Positions 27,196-35,495 of a DNA stretch of 64,000 nt are shown here, in pieces. Each line of letters starts with the position of its first letter. Positions within the stretch are counted from its first letter, which is position 1. The stretch comes from Crocinitomicaceae bacterium (GTDB lineage Bacteria > Bacteroidota > Bacteroidia > Flavobacteriales_D > Crocinitomicaceae): NCBI GenBank assembly GCA_023262855.1, contig JALQYQ010000062.1, positions 1 through 64,000 of the forward strand, in the 5' to 3' direction. Under the pieces are notes generated by a model. The model was not told the origin of the DNA and did not search any database. It saw nothing but the letters and a program-made list of their open reading frames with translations. The position numbers and the translations under genes were made by a program.

Positions 27196-27310
27196 TGTTA
27201 AAAAATAGACTAAAGTGTTAAATAAAACCATGTAACTTTCTAGTGAACGAAATTGTTCTAGTACTGTATCTAAAACAAAAATTAAAATTTACCCATCTAA
27301 TTCATCACAA

Positions 27311-29041
27311 ATGAAAAAACTTTTTCTCGCATTTTCAATGCTGTTTTCAGTTGCTTTGACTGCACAAACATCTACCGTACAAACCTTAAAATCAGAGATA
27401 AAGAAAGTGAGGCTTTTCTTGACGTCAGGTGAATTTCAACATGAACAAACGATCAAATTTGTAAAAGGAAGAAACAAATTGATTTTCTCAGGAATTTCCG
27501 CGTATGCTGATCCTCAATCGATCCAATTTGTTGGTGATGGAAAATACCGCATCGTTTCGGTTTCAACGGAAATGGATTTTTTAGCAGCTGAGCAATTCAA
27601 TCCACGCATTAAAGTTTTGCAAGATTCGTTGGAAAGTTTGAAGGATAAACACCAATTCAATTTGGATCAGATGGATGCTTTAAACATGGAAAGCCAATTG
27701 ATGAAAGCGAATATGAAATTAGGTGGACAAGGACAAAATCTAACCACAGCCCAAATAAAAGAAGCCGGTGAATATTACAGAACCAGAACGTTGGAAATTA
27801 ATAAATCGCTTTCGAAATTGAAGAAAGAACAGCAAAAATATGATGCGATGATTGAAAATACGCGTTATCAATTGGTAGAATTGAATTTTCATGAAAATCA
27901 ACGTAGCAATCAAGTAGTTGTTTTAATTGATTGTGATGAGGCAACAACAATGAAAACCAATTTAAAATACTTAGTATCGGATTGTGGTTGGGCTGCGAGT
28001 TATGATTTATCAGCTGCAGATATTAATCAGAAAATCAATTTGAAATACAAGGCGCAAGTGTACAACAATACAGGAAGTGATTGGAACAATGTTGATTTGG
28101 TTTTATCCACAGGAGATCCACGTTTATCCGCTTCTCATCCAGAACTTTCACCTTGGTATTTGAATTATTATGAAGTAACCAAGTTGAGTAAGAAATCCTA
28201 TTATGCGCCACAAGTCGTACAAGAAGATTATCGACAAGAAGCATTGTTTAATATCAATGTTGCGAACCAACGAGCCTACGACAATTATGTGTTGGATAAA
28301 GATTTGGATGATTACAAGGCTGATAAATTGAAAGAACAAACTGTGCTTTCTCCAAAACAAGTACAACAAGCGGTTGTGAATATGCGTCAAATTGAAATTT
28401 CAGAATTGACTGCTGAATTCATTATTCCGGATAAATTTTCGTGTCCTTCTGACGCAAAACCTTATATGGTGAATGTGAAGGAAATGAATTTAGACGCAAC
28501 ATTCTCGCACATAACTGTACCGAAATTAGACAACGCTGCCTTTTTGATGGCACACATTGTTGGGTGGCAAGAATTAGAATTGATTCCAGGACCAACAAAC
28601 GTATATTTCGGTGGTGAATTTGTAGGGGTGTCACAGATCGAAACGCGCAATGTTTCTGATACCTTGTCATTGTCATTTGGTCGCGATTCAAAAGTGGTGG
28701 TGATGCGCAAGTTGAAACAAGAAATGAGTACGAAAAAAGTGATTGGTGGAAGTAAAAAAGAAGCGTATTTGTACGAATTAGTTGTGCGAAATAACCGTTC
28801 TGTTCCAATTCGAATTGATGTTTACGACCAGATTCCAATTTCAAAAAGTAGCGATATTACCGTTACAGTGGACGAAGTTTCAGAAGGGAAAACGAACGCG
28901 GAAACAGGTGAGGTTAGTTGGCAATATGTCATTCAACCTGCTGAAGTGAAATCAACTTTGATTGGTTATACCGTGAAATATCCAAAAGATGCAAACATCA
29001 CCATACAGCGATTTAGAACCGTTTCTTGTCCTTCCTTTTAA
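27311..29041 (+). CDS. MuiA-type DUF4140/DUF4139 protein (exported)
   Basis: 576 residues with a signal peptide (MKKLFLAFSMLFSVALTAQ). The N-terminal DUF4140 part (about 28-130: IKKVRLFLTSGEFQHEQTIKFVKGRNKLIFSGISAYADPQSIQF) is followed by a coiled coil (100-200). A DUF4139 part (about 205-576) contains LKYLVSDCGWAASYDL and YKAQVYNNTGSDWNNVDLVLSTGDPRLS. These proteins are annotated as mucoidy inhibitor A-like; their biochemical role is unknown. It is followed by a strong terminator and stands alone. Confidence 0.88.
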   Translation: MKKLFLAFSMLFSVALTAQTSTVQTLKSEIKKVRLFLTSGEFQHEQTIKFVKGRNKLIFSGISAYADPQSIQFVGDGKYRIVSVSTEMDFLAAEQFNPRIKVLQDSLESLKDKHQFNLDQMDALNMESQLMKANMKLGGQGQNLTTAQIKEAGEYYRTRTLEINKSLSKLKKEQQKYDAMIENTRYQLVELNFHENQRSNQVVVLIDCDEATTMKTNLKYLVSDCGWAASYDLSAADINQKINLKYKAQVYNNTGSDWNNVDLVLSTGDPRLSASHPELSPWYLNYYEVTKLSKKSYYAPQVVQEDYRQEALFNINVANQRAYDNYVLDKDLDDYKADKLKEQTVLSPKQVQQAVVNMRQIEISELTAEFIIPDKFSCPSDAKPYMVNVKEMNLDATFSHITVPKLDNAAFLMAHIVGWQELELIPGPTNVYFGGEFVGVSQIETRNVSDTLSLSFGRDSKVVVMRKLKQEMSTKKVIGGSKKEAYLYELVVRNNRSVPIRIDVYDQIPISKSSDITVTVDEVSEGKTNAETGEVSWQYVIQPAEVKSTLIGYTVKYPKDANITIQRFRTVSCPSF

Positions 29042-29061
29042 CCGATAAATTTTAAAATTGA

Positions 29062-29099
29062 GAAGGCAAATAATGAAACGTTTGCCTTTTCTTTTTTTA
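29062..29099 (+). terminator. Terminator after the MuiA-like gene
   Basis: AAGGCAAA (29063-29070) pairs with TTTGCCTT (29081-29088), with outer G-U/A-U extension, 10-base loop, then a T-rich tail to 29099. A typical rho-independent signal. Confidence 0.8.
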
Positions 29100-29145
29100 G
29101 AATATAATTTTCTCCGTAAATTGGCGTTCTCTAAGAAGAAATTGA

Positions 29146-29961
29146 ATGAAAAAATTCCTTTTAATAATAGCTTTTGTTCCCTTGTTTGTCTACGGACAAC
29201 AAGCCAATGGTCGATCTAAATCCGAATTAGGATTTATGGTTGGAGGATCAAGCTATTTGGGAGATTTGAATCAGTTCAATCCGATTCGCAACACGCAATT
29301 GGCCGCTGGATTGGTTTATCGTTACAACGTTCATTCACGTTTAAGTGTTCGAGGAAATTTCTTTTATGGAACAGTAAAAGGAGCAGATTCTGATGCTTCA
29401 CGTTCTATTTTGGTGAATCGCAATTTAAGTTTTGAATCGAAAATTTATGAATTAGCTGGTGGAGTGGAATTCAATTATTTTCCTTTTAAATTGGGACACG
29501 ATCGTTACAAAGGAACGGCTTATGTGTTGGCTGAAATAGGTTTATTCCGCATGAATCCGACAACCGAATACAATGGCGATCAAATCGAGTTGCAACCGCT
29601 TGGAACAGAAGGGCAGGGAAGTAGTTTGAATTCAAAGAATCATTATAGTTTAACGCAATTGACCGTTCCGCTTGGTGTTGGTTGTAAATTGTCCTTAGGC
29701 AAGAAAGCATCAATGACTTTTGAAACTGGAATCAGAAAAACCTTCACTGATTATTTAGATGATGTTCACAGCGAATCGTATGTTGATTTAGATGTGTTGG
29801 CTGCTGAAAATGGTCCAATGGCCGCTGCTTTAGCGAATCGCAGTTTGAACGGAAATCGTTATGGTAAACGAGGAACAGCAGCTACAAAAGATTGGTATTT
29901 CTTTTCTGGAATGATGTTGACTTTCCGTTTGGGAGCGCCGAACAAATGCTACAATCACTAA
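29146..29961 (+). CDS. DUF6089-like outer-membrane beta-barrel protein
   Basis: 271 residues with a signal peptide ending VYGQQ. The sequence KSELGFMVGGSSYLGDLNQFNPIRNTQLAAGLVYRYNVHSRLSVRGNFFYG and many alternating aromatic strands (YKGTAYVLAEIGLFRMNP, LTVPLGVGCKLSLG, WYFFSGMMLTFRLGAP) predict an 8-strand-type barrel of the DUF6089 family common in Bacteroidota. Some members bear outer-membrane lattice or T9SS-linked functions, but this one's role is unknown. It lies between the terminator and the RluA gene. Confidence 0.8.
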   Translation: MKKFLLIIAFVPLFVYGQQANGRSKSELGFMVGGSSYLGDLNQFNPIRNTQLAAGLVYRYNVHSRLSVRGNFFYGTVKGADSDASRSILVNRNLSFESKIYELAGGVEFNYFPFKLGHDRYKGTAYVLAEIGLFRMNPTTEYNGDQIELQPLGTEGQGSSLNSKNHYSLTQLTVPLGVGCKLSLGKKASMTFETGIRKTFTDYLDDVHSESYVDLDVLAAENGPMAAALANRSLNGNRYGKRGTAATKDWYFFSGMMLTFRLGAPNKCYNH

Positions 29962-30036
29962 TTCACTAAATTTTCCGACCTTTGTCTTGATTGAGATGAA
30001 TTCAAATCATTTGATCTCTTATTCTATTCAAAAAAC

Positions 30037-30747
30037 ATGACAGAAGCGAACAAAGCGGGAAAAGCGCCAAAACCCTCAAAATTTCAACCTAAAGGAATTT
30101 CAATTCTACACGAAGATCAAGATATTCTTGTGGTTGATAAAGCTGCTGGCTTGTTGACAGTTGGAACAGACCGTGAACGCGAACGCACTGTGCATTACCT
30201 GTTGAATGAATACGTGAAAAAAGGAAACATTCGCTCGAAAAATCGCGTGTATGTGGTTCACCGCTTGGATCGTGAGACTTCCGGCGTTCTAGTATTTGCC
30301 AAAAATGAAAAAACAAAAGCTTTTTTGCAAGAAAACTGGGCCGATTTCAGCAAATCGTATTTGACCATTGTTCAAGGTAAACTGAAAGAAAAAGAGGGTG
30401 TAATCACAAGTTATCTTGCTGAAAACAAAGTGTTCCGTGTATATTCTGTAAATGATGAAACGAAAGGAAAATTGGCAAGAACAGGCTACAAAGTCTTAAA
30501 AGAAACTGCTGATTTCAGTTTGTTGAACATCGATTTATTCACCGGTCGCAAACACCAAATCCGTGTACATCTTTCAGAAAAAGGACATCCAGTTTTGGGT
30601 GACAAAATGTATAGCAAAGATGCTAAAGGTGTTCGCCGTTTGGCTTTGCATTCTTCTTCGTTGACAATTGTTCATCCCTTCTCTAAAAAAGAAATGACTT
30701 TTAATGCACCAGCGCCACTTGATTTCAATCGTTTGGTGAAATTCTAA
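30037..30747 (+). CDS. RluA-family pseudouridine synthase
   Basis: 236 residues. Catalytic aspartate about D78 in VVHRLDRETSGVLVFAK, the family hallmark; also DQDILVVDKAAGLLTVG, RKHQIRVHLSEKGHPVLGD and LALHSSSLTIVHP. It isomerises specific uridines in rRNA or tRNA in the cytosol. No S4 domain is seen, so it is a short RluA-type; the target site is not predictable. The basic N-terminus (about residues 1-20) is typical of Bacteroidota members. Bounded by a bidirectional terminator at 30763-30797. Confidence 0.92.
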   Translation: MTEANKAGKAPKPSKFQPKGISILHEDQDILVVDKAAGLLTVGTDRERERTVHYLLNEYVKKGNIRSKNRVYVVHRLDRETSGVLVFAKNEKTKAFLQENWADFSKSYLTIVQGKLKEKEGVITSYLAENKVFRVYSVNDETKGKLARTGYKVLKETADFSLLNIDLFTGRKHQIRVHLSEKGHPVLGDKMYSKDAKGVRRLALHSSSLTIVHPFSKKEMTFNAPAPLDFNRLVKF

Positions 30748-30762
30748 GGTTCAGATTAGAGC

Positions 30763-30797
30763 AAAAAAAAGACCTCCATCGAAATGGAAGTCTTTTA
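30763..30797. terminator. Bidirectional terminator
   Basis: GACCTCCAT (30771-30779) pairs with ATGGAAGTC (30784-30792) around a CGAA tetraloop, with one C-A mismatch. An eight-base A run stands left of it and TTTT right of it. It serves the convergent rluA-like and PPIase genes and is stronger for the minus strand. Confidence 0.8.
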
Positions 30798-30814
30798 TTA
30801 AACTCGTTATTTTT

Positions 30815-31939
30815 TTAGTGTTTGTGTCCGTCACCTTCTGAATGTTGGTGTCCGTGTCCGTCGTCTGCTTTTGGAGCAGCGTCACCAGGTGTTAAGTTGA
30901 CAATTTCCACATCAAATACTAAATCTGAATATGGAGGAATTGCTCCTGGACGACCATTTTTTCCGTAAGCAGCAAAGTAAGGAATGATGAATTTTCCTTT
31001 TCCACCTTTTCCAAGCATCGCTAATCCTTCTTCGAATCCTGGAATCATTTTGTTATCAATGTATGTGAAATCCATTGGTTGATTTCTGTCATATGAAGAA
31101 TCGAATTGTTTTCCATCTGCACGGAATGTTCCTTTGTAGTGAACAGATAATTTCGTTCCTTGTACAGGTTTCACTTTTCCACCTTTTTTCTCAATCACGT
31201 AAACCAGTCCGCTTTTTGTCATTTTGGCTTTCTTGTATTGCTTTTTAACTTCAGCAAACATGTACGTTTTGTATTCTTCCTCAGACATCGCTGCGATTTT
31301 TGCTAAACGCTCTTGCTCCACTTTTTCACCTTCGTGTCTTGGCCCATAGATTTTATTGAAAACGTCAATTGCATTGAAATTTTTGGCAGCATCACCAACA
31401 CGAATGATTTTTACTTCAGACATTACATCATCTTGTTGAATTGCATCCACAACGTCTTGTCCAGAAACAACATGTCCGAATACAGTGTGTTTTCCGTCCA
31501 ACCATGGCGTTGCTTTGTGCGTGATGAAGAATTGACTTCCGTTTGTGTTTGGACCAGAGTTTGCCATTGACAAAATTCCAGGACCTGAGTGTTTCAATTC
31601 AGGAGTCGTTTCATCGTAAAATTTGTAACCAGGATCTCCAGTTCCATTACCAAGTGGACATCCACCTTGAATCATAAAATCTTTGATCACACGGTGAAAT
31701 TTCAATCCATTGTAATATGGTTTTGAAATCGTTACGTTATCAACTTTGAAATTTCCTTCAGCTAAACCAACAAAGTTAGCTACTGTCATTGGTGTTTTTT
31801 CAAATTCTAATGCACAAATAATCACACCTTTTGTAGTTGTGAATTGCGCATACATCCCAGGAGCTAATTCTCCTTCTCCTTGTCCAAACGACAAAAGACT
31901 TGTAAATACGGTAAAAAGTGCAAATGCTACTGCTCTCAT
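30815..31939 (-). CDS. Dual-family peptidyl-prolyl isomerase: cyclophilin fused to FKBP
   Basis: About 374 residues from [20 protein letters not shown] (a signal peptide, so periplasmic or outer membrane). Cyclophilin domain about 35-190: [42 protein letters not shown] and [14 protein letters not shown]. Then a linker helix and an FKBP domain about 235-355: [54 protein letters not shown]. The tail is histidine-rich ([16 protein letters not shown]), a possible metal-binding end. Such cyclophilin-FKBP fusions have been described in Flavobacterium and in Toxoplasma. Likely a chaperone for secreted proteins. Downstream of nadK in one unit. Confidence 0.9.
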   Translation of the reverse strand: MRAVAFALFTVFTSLLSFGQGEGELAPGMYAQFTTTKGVIICALEFEKTPMTVANFVGLAEGNFKVDNVTISKPYYNGLKFHRVIKDFMIQGGCPLGNGTGDPGYKFYDETTPELKHSGPGILSMANSGPNTNGSQFFITHKATPWLDGKHTVFGHVVSGQDVVDAIQQDDVMSEVKIIRVGDAAKNFNAIDVFNKIYGPRHEGEKVEQERLAKIAAMSEEEYKTYMFAEVKKQYKKAKMTKSGLVYVIEKKGGKVKPVQGTKLSVHYKGTFRADGKQFDSSYDRNQPMDFTYIDNKMIPGFEEGLAMLGKGGKGKFIIPYFAAYGKNGRPGAIPPYSDLVFDVEIVNLTPGDAAPKADDGHGHQHSEGDGHKH

Positions 31940-31966
31940 AGTTTTTCTTTTAGTTTTAAAATACAA

Positions 31967-32845
31967 TTAATTGCGTTTGTCAATGCCCCAAAGCATTTTA
32001 TTTCGAATAGTATCCAAAAAGTTATTGTCCTCAAATTTAATGACATTAATCATAAATTCGGCTTTTGTGATAACAACTTCTTCTCCTTGACGGATGTTTT
32101 TGGAATTCCCATCCAAGCTGATTAAATATTTTCGTTCTCTTCCTTCTAGGCTGAGTTTGATTGGCATGTGATCTGGAACCACCATTGGGCGCACATTTAA
32201 GTTGTGCGGTGCGATGGGTGTTAAAATGTGCACTTGGCATCCAGGTGTTATAATTGGTCCACCACAGCTCAAGCTGTAGGCAGTAGAACCAGTTGGTGTA
32301 GCAACGATTAATCCGTCGGCCCAATATGAATTCAAGTATTTATCATCCAAAGAAGCGTGAACTGTTATCATTGAAGCTGTATCTTTCTTGTGGAATGTAA
32401 CTTCGTTTAAGGCGAAATTGTCATCGCCAAATAAATTCTCCTCCGTATGAATGCGTAATAAGGAACGTTTTTGAAATTCAAATTGTTTGCGCTTAATTAA
32501 ATCCATCGTTTGGGCAATTTGATCTTTCGAAATGTTTGCCAAGAATCCCAAACGTCCTGTGTTAATCCCGACAATTGGAACACCAGAATTGCGAATAAAA
32601 CCAACAGATTTGATGAAGGTTCCGTCACCACCCATTGAAAGCGTTAAATCGATTCCATGATGAAAATCAAGGTGTGAAGAAAATTCATCTGTCATTGGTG
32701 ATAAACCAATTTTACTCACCAAGTGCTTTTTCAATTCTTTTTCAATCACAGGATTCCAACCGAAATCTTTCAGAATTGCCAAAACCTCACTAAAATGCGC
32801 GAGACTTTGCTTGTTTATTTTCTTCCCGTATATCGCAACGTTCAT
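31967..32845 (-). CDS. nadK: NAD kinase
   Basis: 292 residues. GGDG motif at about 72-75 (SMGGDGTFIKSVGF), NTGRLGFLANI, FALNEVTFHKK, and the NE/D-dependent site YWADGLIVATPTGSTAYSLSCGGPI. It phosphorylates NAD+ to NADP+. It lies between the CBS gene (1 base gap) and the PPIase gene (27 bases), in one transcriptional unit from the promoter region shared with pdxJ. The length and all main motifs are normal. Confidence 0.95.
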   Translation of the reverse strand: MNVAIYGKKINKQSLAHFSEVLAILKDFGWNPVIEKELKKHLVSKIGLSPMTDEFSSHLDFHHGIDLTLSMGGDGTFIKSVGFIRNSGVPIVGINTGRLGFLANISKDQIAQTMDLIKRKQFEFQKRSLLRIHTEENLFGDDNFALNEVTFHKKDTASMITVHASLDDKYLNSYWADGLIVATPTGSTAYSLSCGGPIITPGCQVHILTPIAPHNLNVRPMVVPDHMPIKLSLEGRERKYLISLDGNSKNIRQGEEVVITKAEFMINVIKFEDNNFLDTIRNKMLWGIDKRN

Positions 32846-32846
32846 A

Positions 32847-33509
32847 CTAAAATTTCAAAAAGTTCATTAATGATTCGTAGCGTTGCTGAATATCGTCGTC
32901 GCCTTCACTTTTCTGATACGATGCCTTGATGACATAGTCGTAACGTTCGAAGGTACGCATGATGCGCGTTAATTCAATTTGATTGATTTTAAGCGTCACT
33001 TCCAATTTTGTTGAATCGGGCGAAGACATGATATAGGAACTCAAAATCTTAGCGTTATTGCTTTCAACAATTTGTGCAATTTGCGCCATAGAGTAATCGT
33101 TGTTATTCACTTCAATCACGATGATTCCACCAGTTTCTTTGATACTTCCGGTATTCGCAATTACTGTCAACAAATGATAAACTGTGGTACAACCCAAGTA
33201 TTTTTCCGTTTCATCAAGAATTGGTAAAACACTTACGCGGTGTTCTGATATTTTCGCAAGTACTTCATAAATATGCGCATTTGCAAAAACGTAGGGACGA
33301 GGAAGATGATCGAACAACTTATCCAAGTTCTCTACCAAGTCCAATTTATCAAGAATATCAGATTCTGAGAGCACGCCAACAAAGTTCCCATGCTTCAAGA
33401 CCGGAAGGTGTGAAACTTTAAATTCATCCATCCAACGCAGTGCTTTCTCACCAGAATCGGTATGCGTTAGTGGTGGTATTTCGTCTGTTATTAATTCTAT
33501 TGCTCTCAT
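32847..33509 (-). CDS. CBS-domain protein with ACT-like C-terminus
   Basis: About 220 residues from [20 protein letters not shown] (33509); the frame is open to 33563 but that reaches into the divergent promoter. Two CBS motifs (about 5-60 and 75-135: [49 protein letters not shown]) form a Bateman module that probably binds adenosyl nucleotides. The rest ([34 protein letters not shown]) resembles an ACT-like fold. A sensor of cell energy or amino acids by inference. Followed by nadK after 1 base. Confidence 0.85.
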   Translation of the reverse strand: MRAIELITDEIPPLTHTDSGEKALRWMDEFKVSHLPVLKHGNFVGVLSESDILDKLDLVENLDKLFDHLPRPYVFANAHIYEVLAKISEHRVSVLPILDETEKYLGCTTVYHLLTVIANTGSIKETGGIIVIEVNNNDYSMAQIAQIVESNNAKILSSYIMSSPDSTKLEVTLKINQIELTRIMRTFERYDYVIKASYQKSEGDDDIQQRYESLMNFLKF

Positions 33510-33546
33510 TCTTGTTGCCAAAATAGTAAATATGTTCCGAACTTTG

Positions 33547-33554
33547 TATTTTTG
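33547..33554 (+). promoter_or_regulatory. Candidate -7 element (TATTTTTG)
   Basis: An exact TAnnTTTG match, 24 bases before the pdxJ ATG at 33579. The -33 TTG is not at a good distance (29 bases). Confidence 0.4.
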
Positions 33555-33578
33555 GCTTGTCAAAAATTGTACCGTATC

Positions 33579-34292
33579 ATGACCAAATTAAGCGTTAACA
33601 TAAATAAAATAGCAACAATTCGAAATGCCCGAGGAGGAGATGTTCCAAGTGTTGTGCAAGTTGCCATTGATTGTGAGCGTTTTGGAGCTGACGGAATCAC
33701 TGTTCATCCGCGACCAGACGAGCGTCACATTACGACAAAAGATGTCTATGATTTGAAGGAAGTTGTGAAGACGGAATTTAATATTGAAGGCTATCCAGAT
33801 GCGCGTTACATGCGATTGATTACTGACATTTTGCCAGCACAAGCGACTTTGGTGCCAGATCCGCCGCACGTTTTGACCTCAAATGCAGGTTGGGAAACAA
33901 AAAAACACCAAGATTTACTGGTTGATTTGGTGCAACAGTTCAGAAGTTTAGGCGTTAGAAGCTCGATCTTTGTTGATACGAATTTGGAAAACATTGAATA
34001 TGCGGCAAAATCAGGTGTCGATCGCATTGAATTGTACACAGGACCCTATGCTGAAGATTATCCAAAGAACCCGGCAGAAGCGGTGAAAGCTTACGTTGCT
34101 GCAGCGCAATTGGCGAAAGACTTGGGATTGGAAATCAATGCAGGTCATGATTTGAGCTTAGACAATTTGAACTATTTCAAGCAATCTTTGGTGCAACTGG
34201 ATGAAGTTTCCATTGGGCACGCTTTGATTTCAGATGCCTTGTACTTCGGTTTAGAAAATACGATTCAACGTTACAAGTTGCTGTTGCAGTGA
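33579..34292 (+). CDS. pdxJ: Pyridoxine 5'-phosphate synthase
   Basis: 237 residues from [20 protein letters not shown]; the frame is open to 33552 but the start at 33579 gives the family N-terminus. TIM-barrel with [43 protein letters not shown], and [15 protein letters not shown]. It condenses 3-amino-1-hydroxyacetone phosphate with DXP to pyridoxine phosphate in the DXP-dependent vitamin B6 route. The 3' end is followed directly by an 8-base tandem repeat. Divergent from the CBS/nadK unit. Confidence 0.95.
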   Translation: MTKLSVNINKIATIRNARGGDVPSVVQVAIDCERFGADGITVHPRPDERHITTKDVYDLKEVVKTEFNIEGYPDARYMRLITDILPAQATLVPDPPHVLTSNAGWETKKHQDLLVDLVQQFRSLGVRSSIFVDTNLENIEYAAKSGVDRIELYTGPYAEDYPKNPAEAVKAYVAAAQLAKDLGLEINAGHDLSLDNLNYFKQSLVQLDEVSIGHALISDALYFGLENTIQRYKLLLQ

Positions 34293-34404
34293 TTCAATAA
34301 TTCAATAATTCAATAATTTGATAATTCGATAATTCGATAATTCGATAATTCGATAATTCGATAATTCGATAATTCGATAATTCGATAATTCGATAATTCG
34401 ATAA
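34293..34404 (+). repeat. 14 tandem copies of an 8-base unit (TTCGATAA)
   Basis: The array starts right after the pdxJ stop: three TTCAATAA, one TTTGATAA and ten TTCGATAA, 112 bases exactly. The unit changes stepwise (C-A, T-G, C-G), so the array probably grew by duplication of the ten identical copies. It lies between convergent pdxJ and the mechanosensitive channel gene; it is not in a reading frame. Confidence 0.95.
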
Positions 34405-34486
34405 TTTTCTTTTTATCGGCTGACAATGGAAATTCATAGATTCTAATATTCAAATTTTTGAATCCATCAAATCTTTCAAATTTTCA

Positions 34487-35491
34487 TCAGTGCGCTGGCT
34501 TTCCCATGTGAACTGTCGTTTGTGGGAATGGAATCGCGACTTTATGTTCTCTGAATAAACGATCAATCTCGAAGCGAATTTCGGATTTGTAGTTGTTGAT
34601 GTCCCAACTTTGATCCGCCCAGAAAATTAATTCTAAATCCAATCCATTGTTGCCGAAATGGGATAAACGAACATCAACTGGATGATTTTTTCGCACTTTA
34701 GGATGCGCAAATGCCGCTTGTTTGAGTAAGCGTATGATTAATTCCGTGTCACTACCATATTCTACGGTCAACGTAATTCTAAAGCGCGAAAGTTCTGAAC
34801 CATGACTCCAGTTTTCAACGTATTCTTGTGTCAACTTGGCATTTGGAATGATCAATACGTTTCCTTCTCGCGTTTCAATTTGGGTTGTTCGCACATTGAT
34901 TTTTAGAATCTTCGCAACTATTGGTTCTGTTTTACCACCGTTTGAAATTTCCACAATGTCACCAACTCGCACATTTCCTTCAAACAATAGAACCAAACCA
35001 GAGAACATGTCTTTGAAAACATCTTGCAATCCAAGTCCAATACCAACCAACAAGGCTGCTGAACCTGTTAAAAGAATCGTTATATCGATGTCAATAGCCT
35101 TTAAAGCGAAAATGATTGCAAATAAATAGATGACATATTTGGCAATTTGGATGTACACAAATTCTGTTGCCTTGTTGTAATCTTCCTTGGCTCTGAATTT
35201 TTTACGAATATTGATTTTGACAATCTTCAACACCATTTTAGCTGCAATGAAAATTACAACAAGCGCGATGATGTCGTACAGACTCACATCAAATTTATCG
35301 GTATCGATCAATTTGAAATCAAGGAAATCAAAGAATGAAGAAGTGTCTTCTTCAGTTGGAGCGGGTAATTGAGGTGCTTGGTTAAAACTTTCCTGACTGA
35401 AGGGAACGAATGGGTTGTTATTCATAAATCCAGTTGAGAAAACTGATTTTTCATAAAGTGATAAAAAGAAAGAAATGAAACTACTCATCAT
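34487..35491 (-). CDS. Mechanosensitive ion channel (MscS family)
   Basis: 334 residues. N-terminal region (1-60) polar, then transmembrane helices (about 65-85, 110-130, 135-160). The pore helix contains ALLVGIGLGLQDVFKDMFSGLVLLFEG, the alanine/glycine-rich TM3 with the typical FSG. The following beta domain has VRVGDIVEI and TTQIETREGNVLIIPNAKL, and the C-terminal alpha/beta domain ends PFPQTTVHMG. It releases solutes on osmotic downshock. It follows dnaG by 4 bases, so co-transcription is likely. Start at Met1 or Met2. Confidence 0.92.
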   Translation of the reverse strand: MMSSFISFFLSLYEKSVFSTGFMNNNPFVPFSQESFNQAPQLPAPTEEDTSSFFDFLDFKLIDTDKFDVSLYDIIALVVIFIAAKMVLKIVKINIRKKFRAKEDYNKATEFVYIQIAKYVIYLFAIIFALKAIDIDITILLTGSAALLVGIGLGLQDVFKDMFSGLVLLFEGNVRVGDIVEISNGGKTEPIVAKILKINVRTTQIETREGNVLIIPNAKLTQEYVENWSHGSELSRFRITLTVEYGSDTELIIRLLKQAAFAHPKVRKNHPVDVRLSHFGNNGLDLELIFWADQSWDINNYKSEIRFEIDRLFREHKVAIPFPQTTVHMGKPAH

Positions 35492-35495
35492 AATT

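Noticed and set aside
34293-34404. CRISPR array
   Set aside because: Units are 8 bases, contiguous and without spacers; no cas genes.
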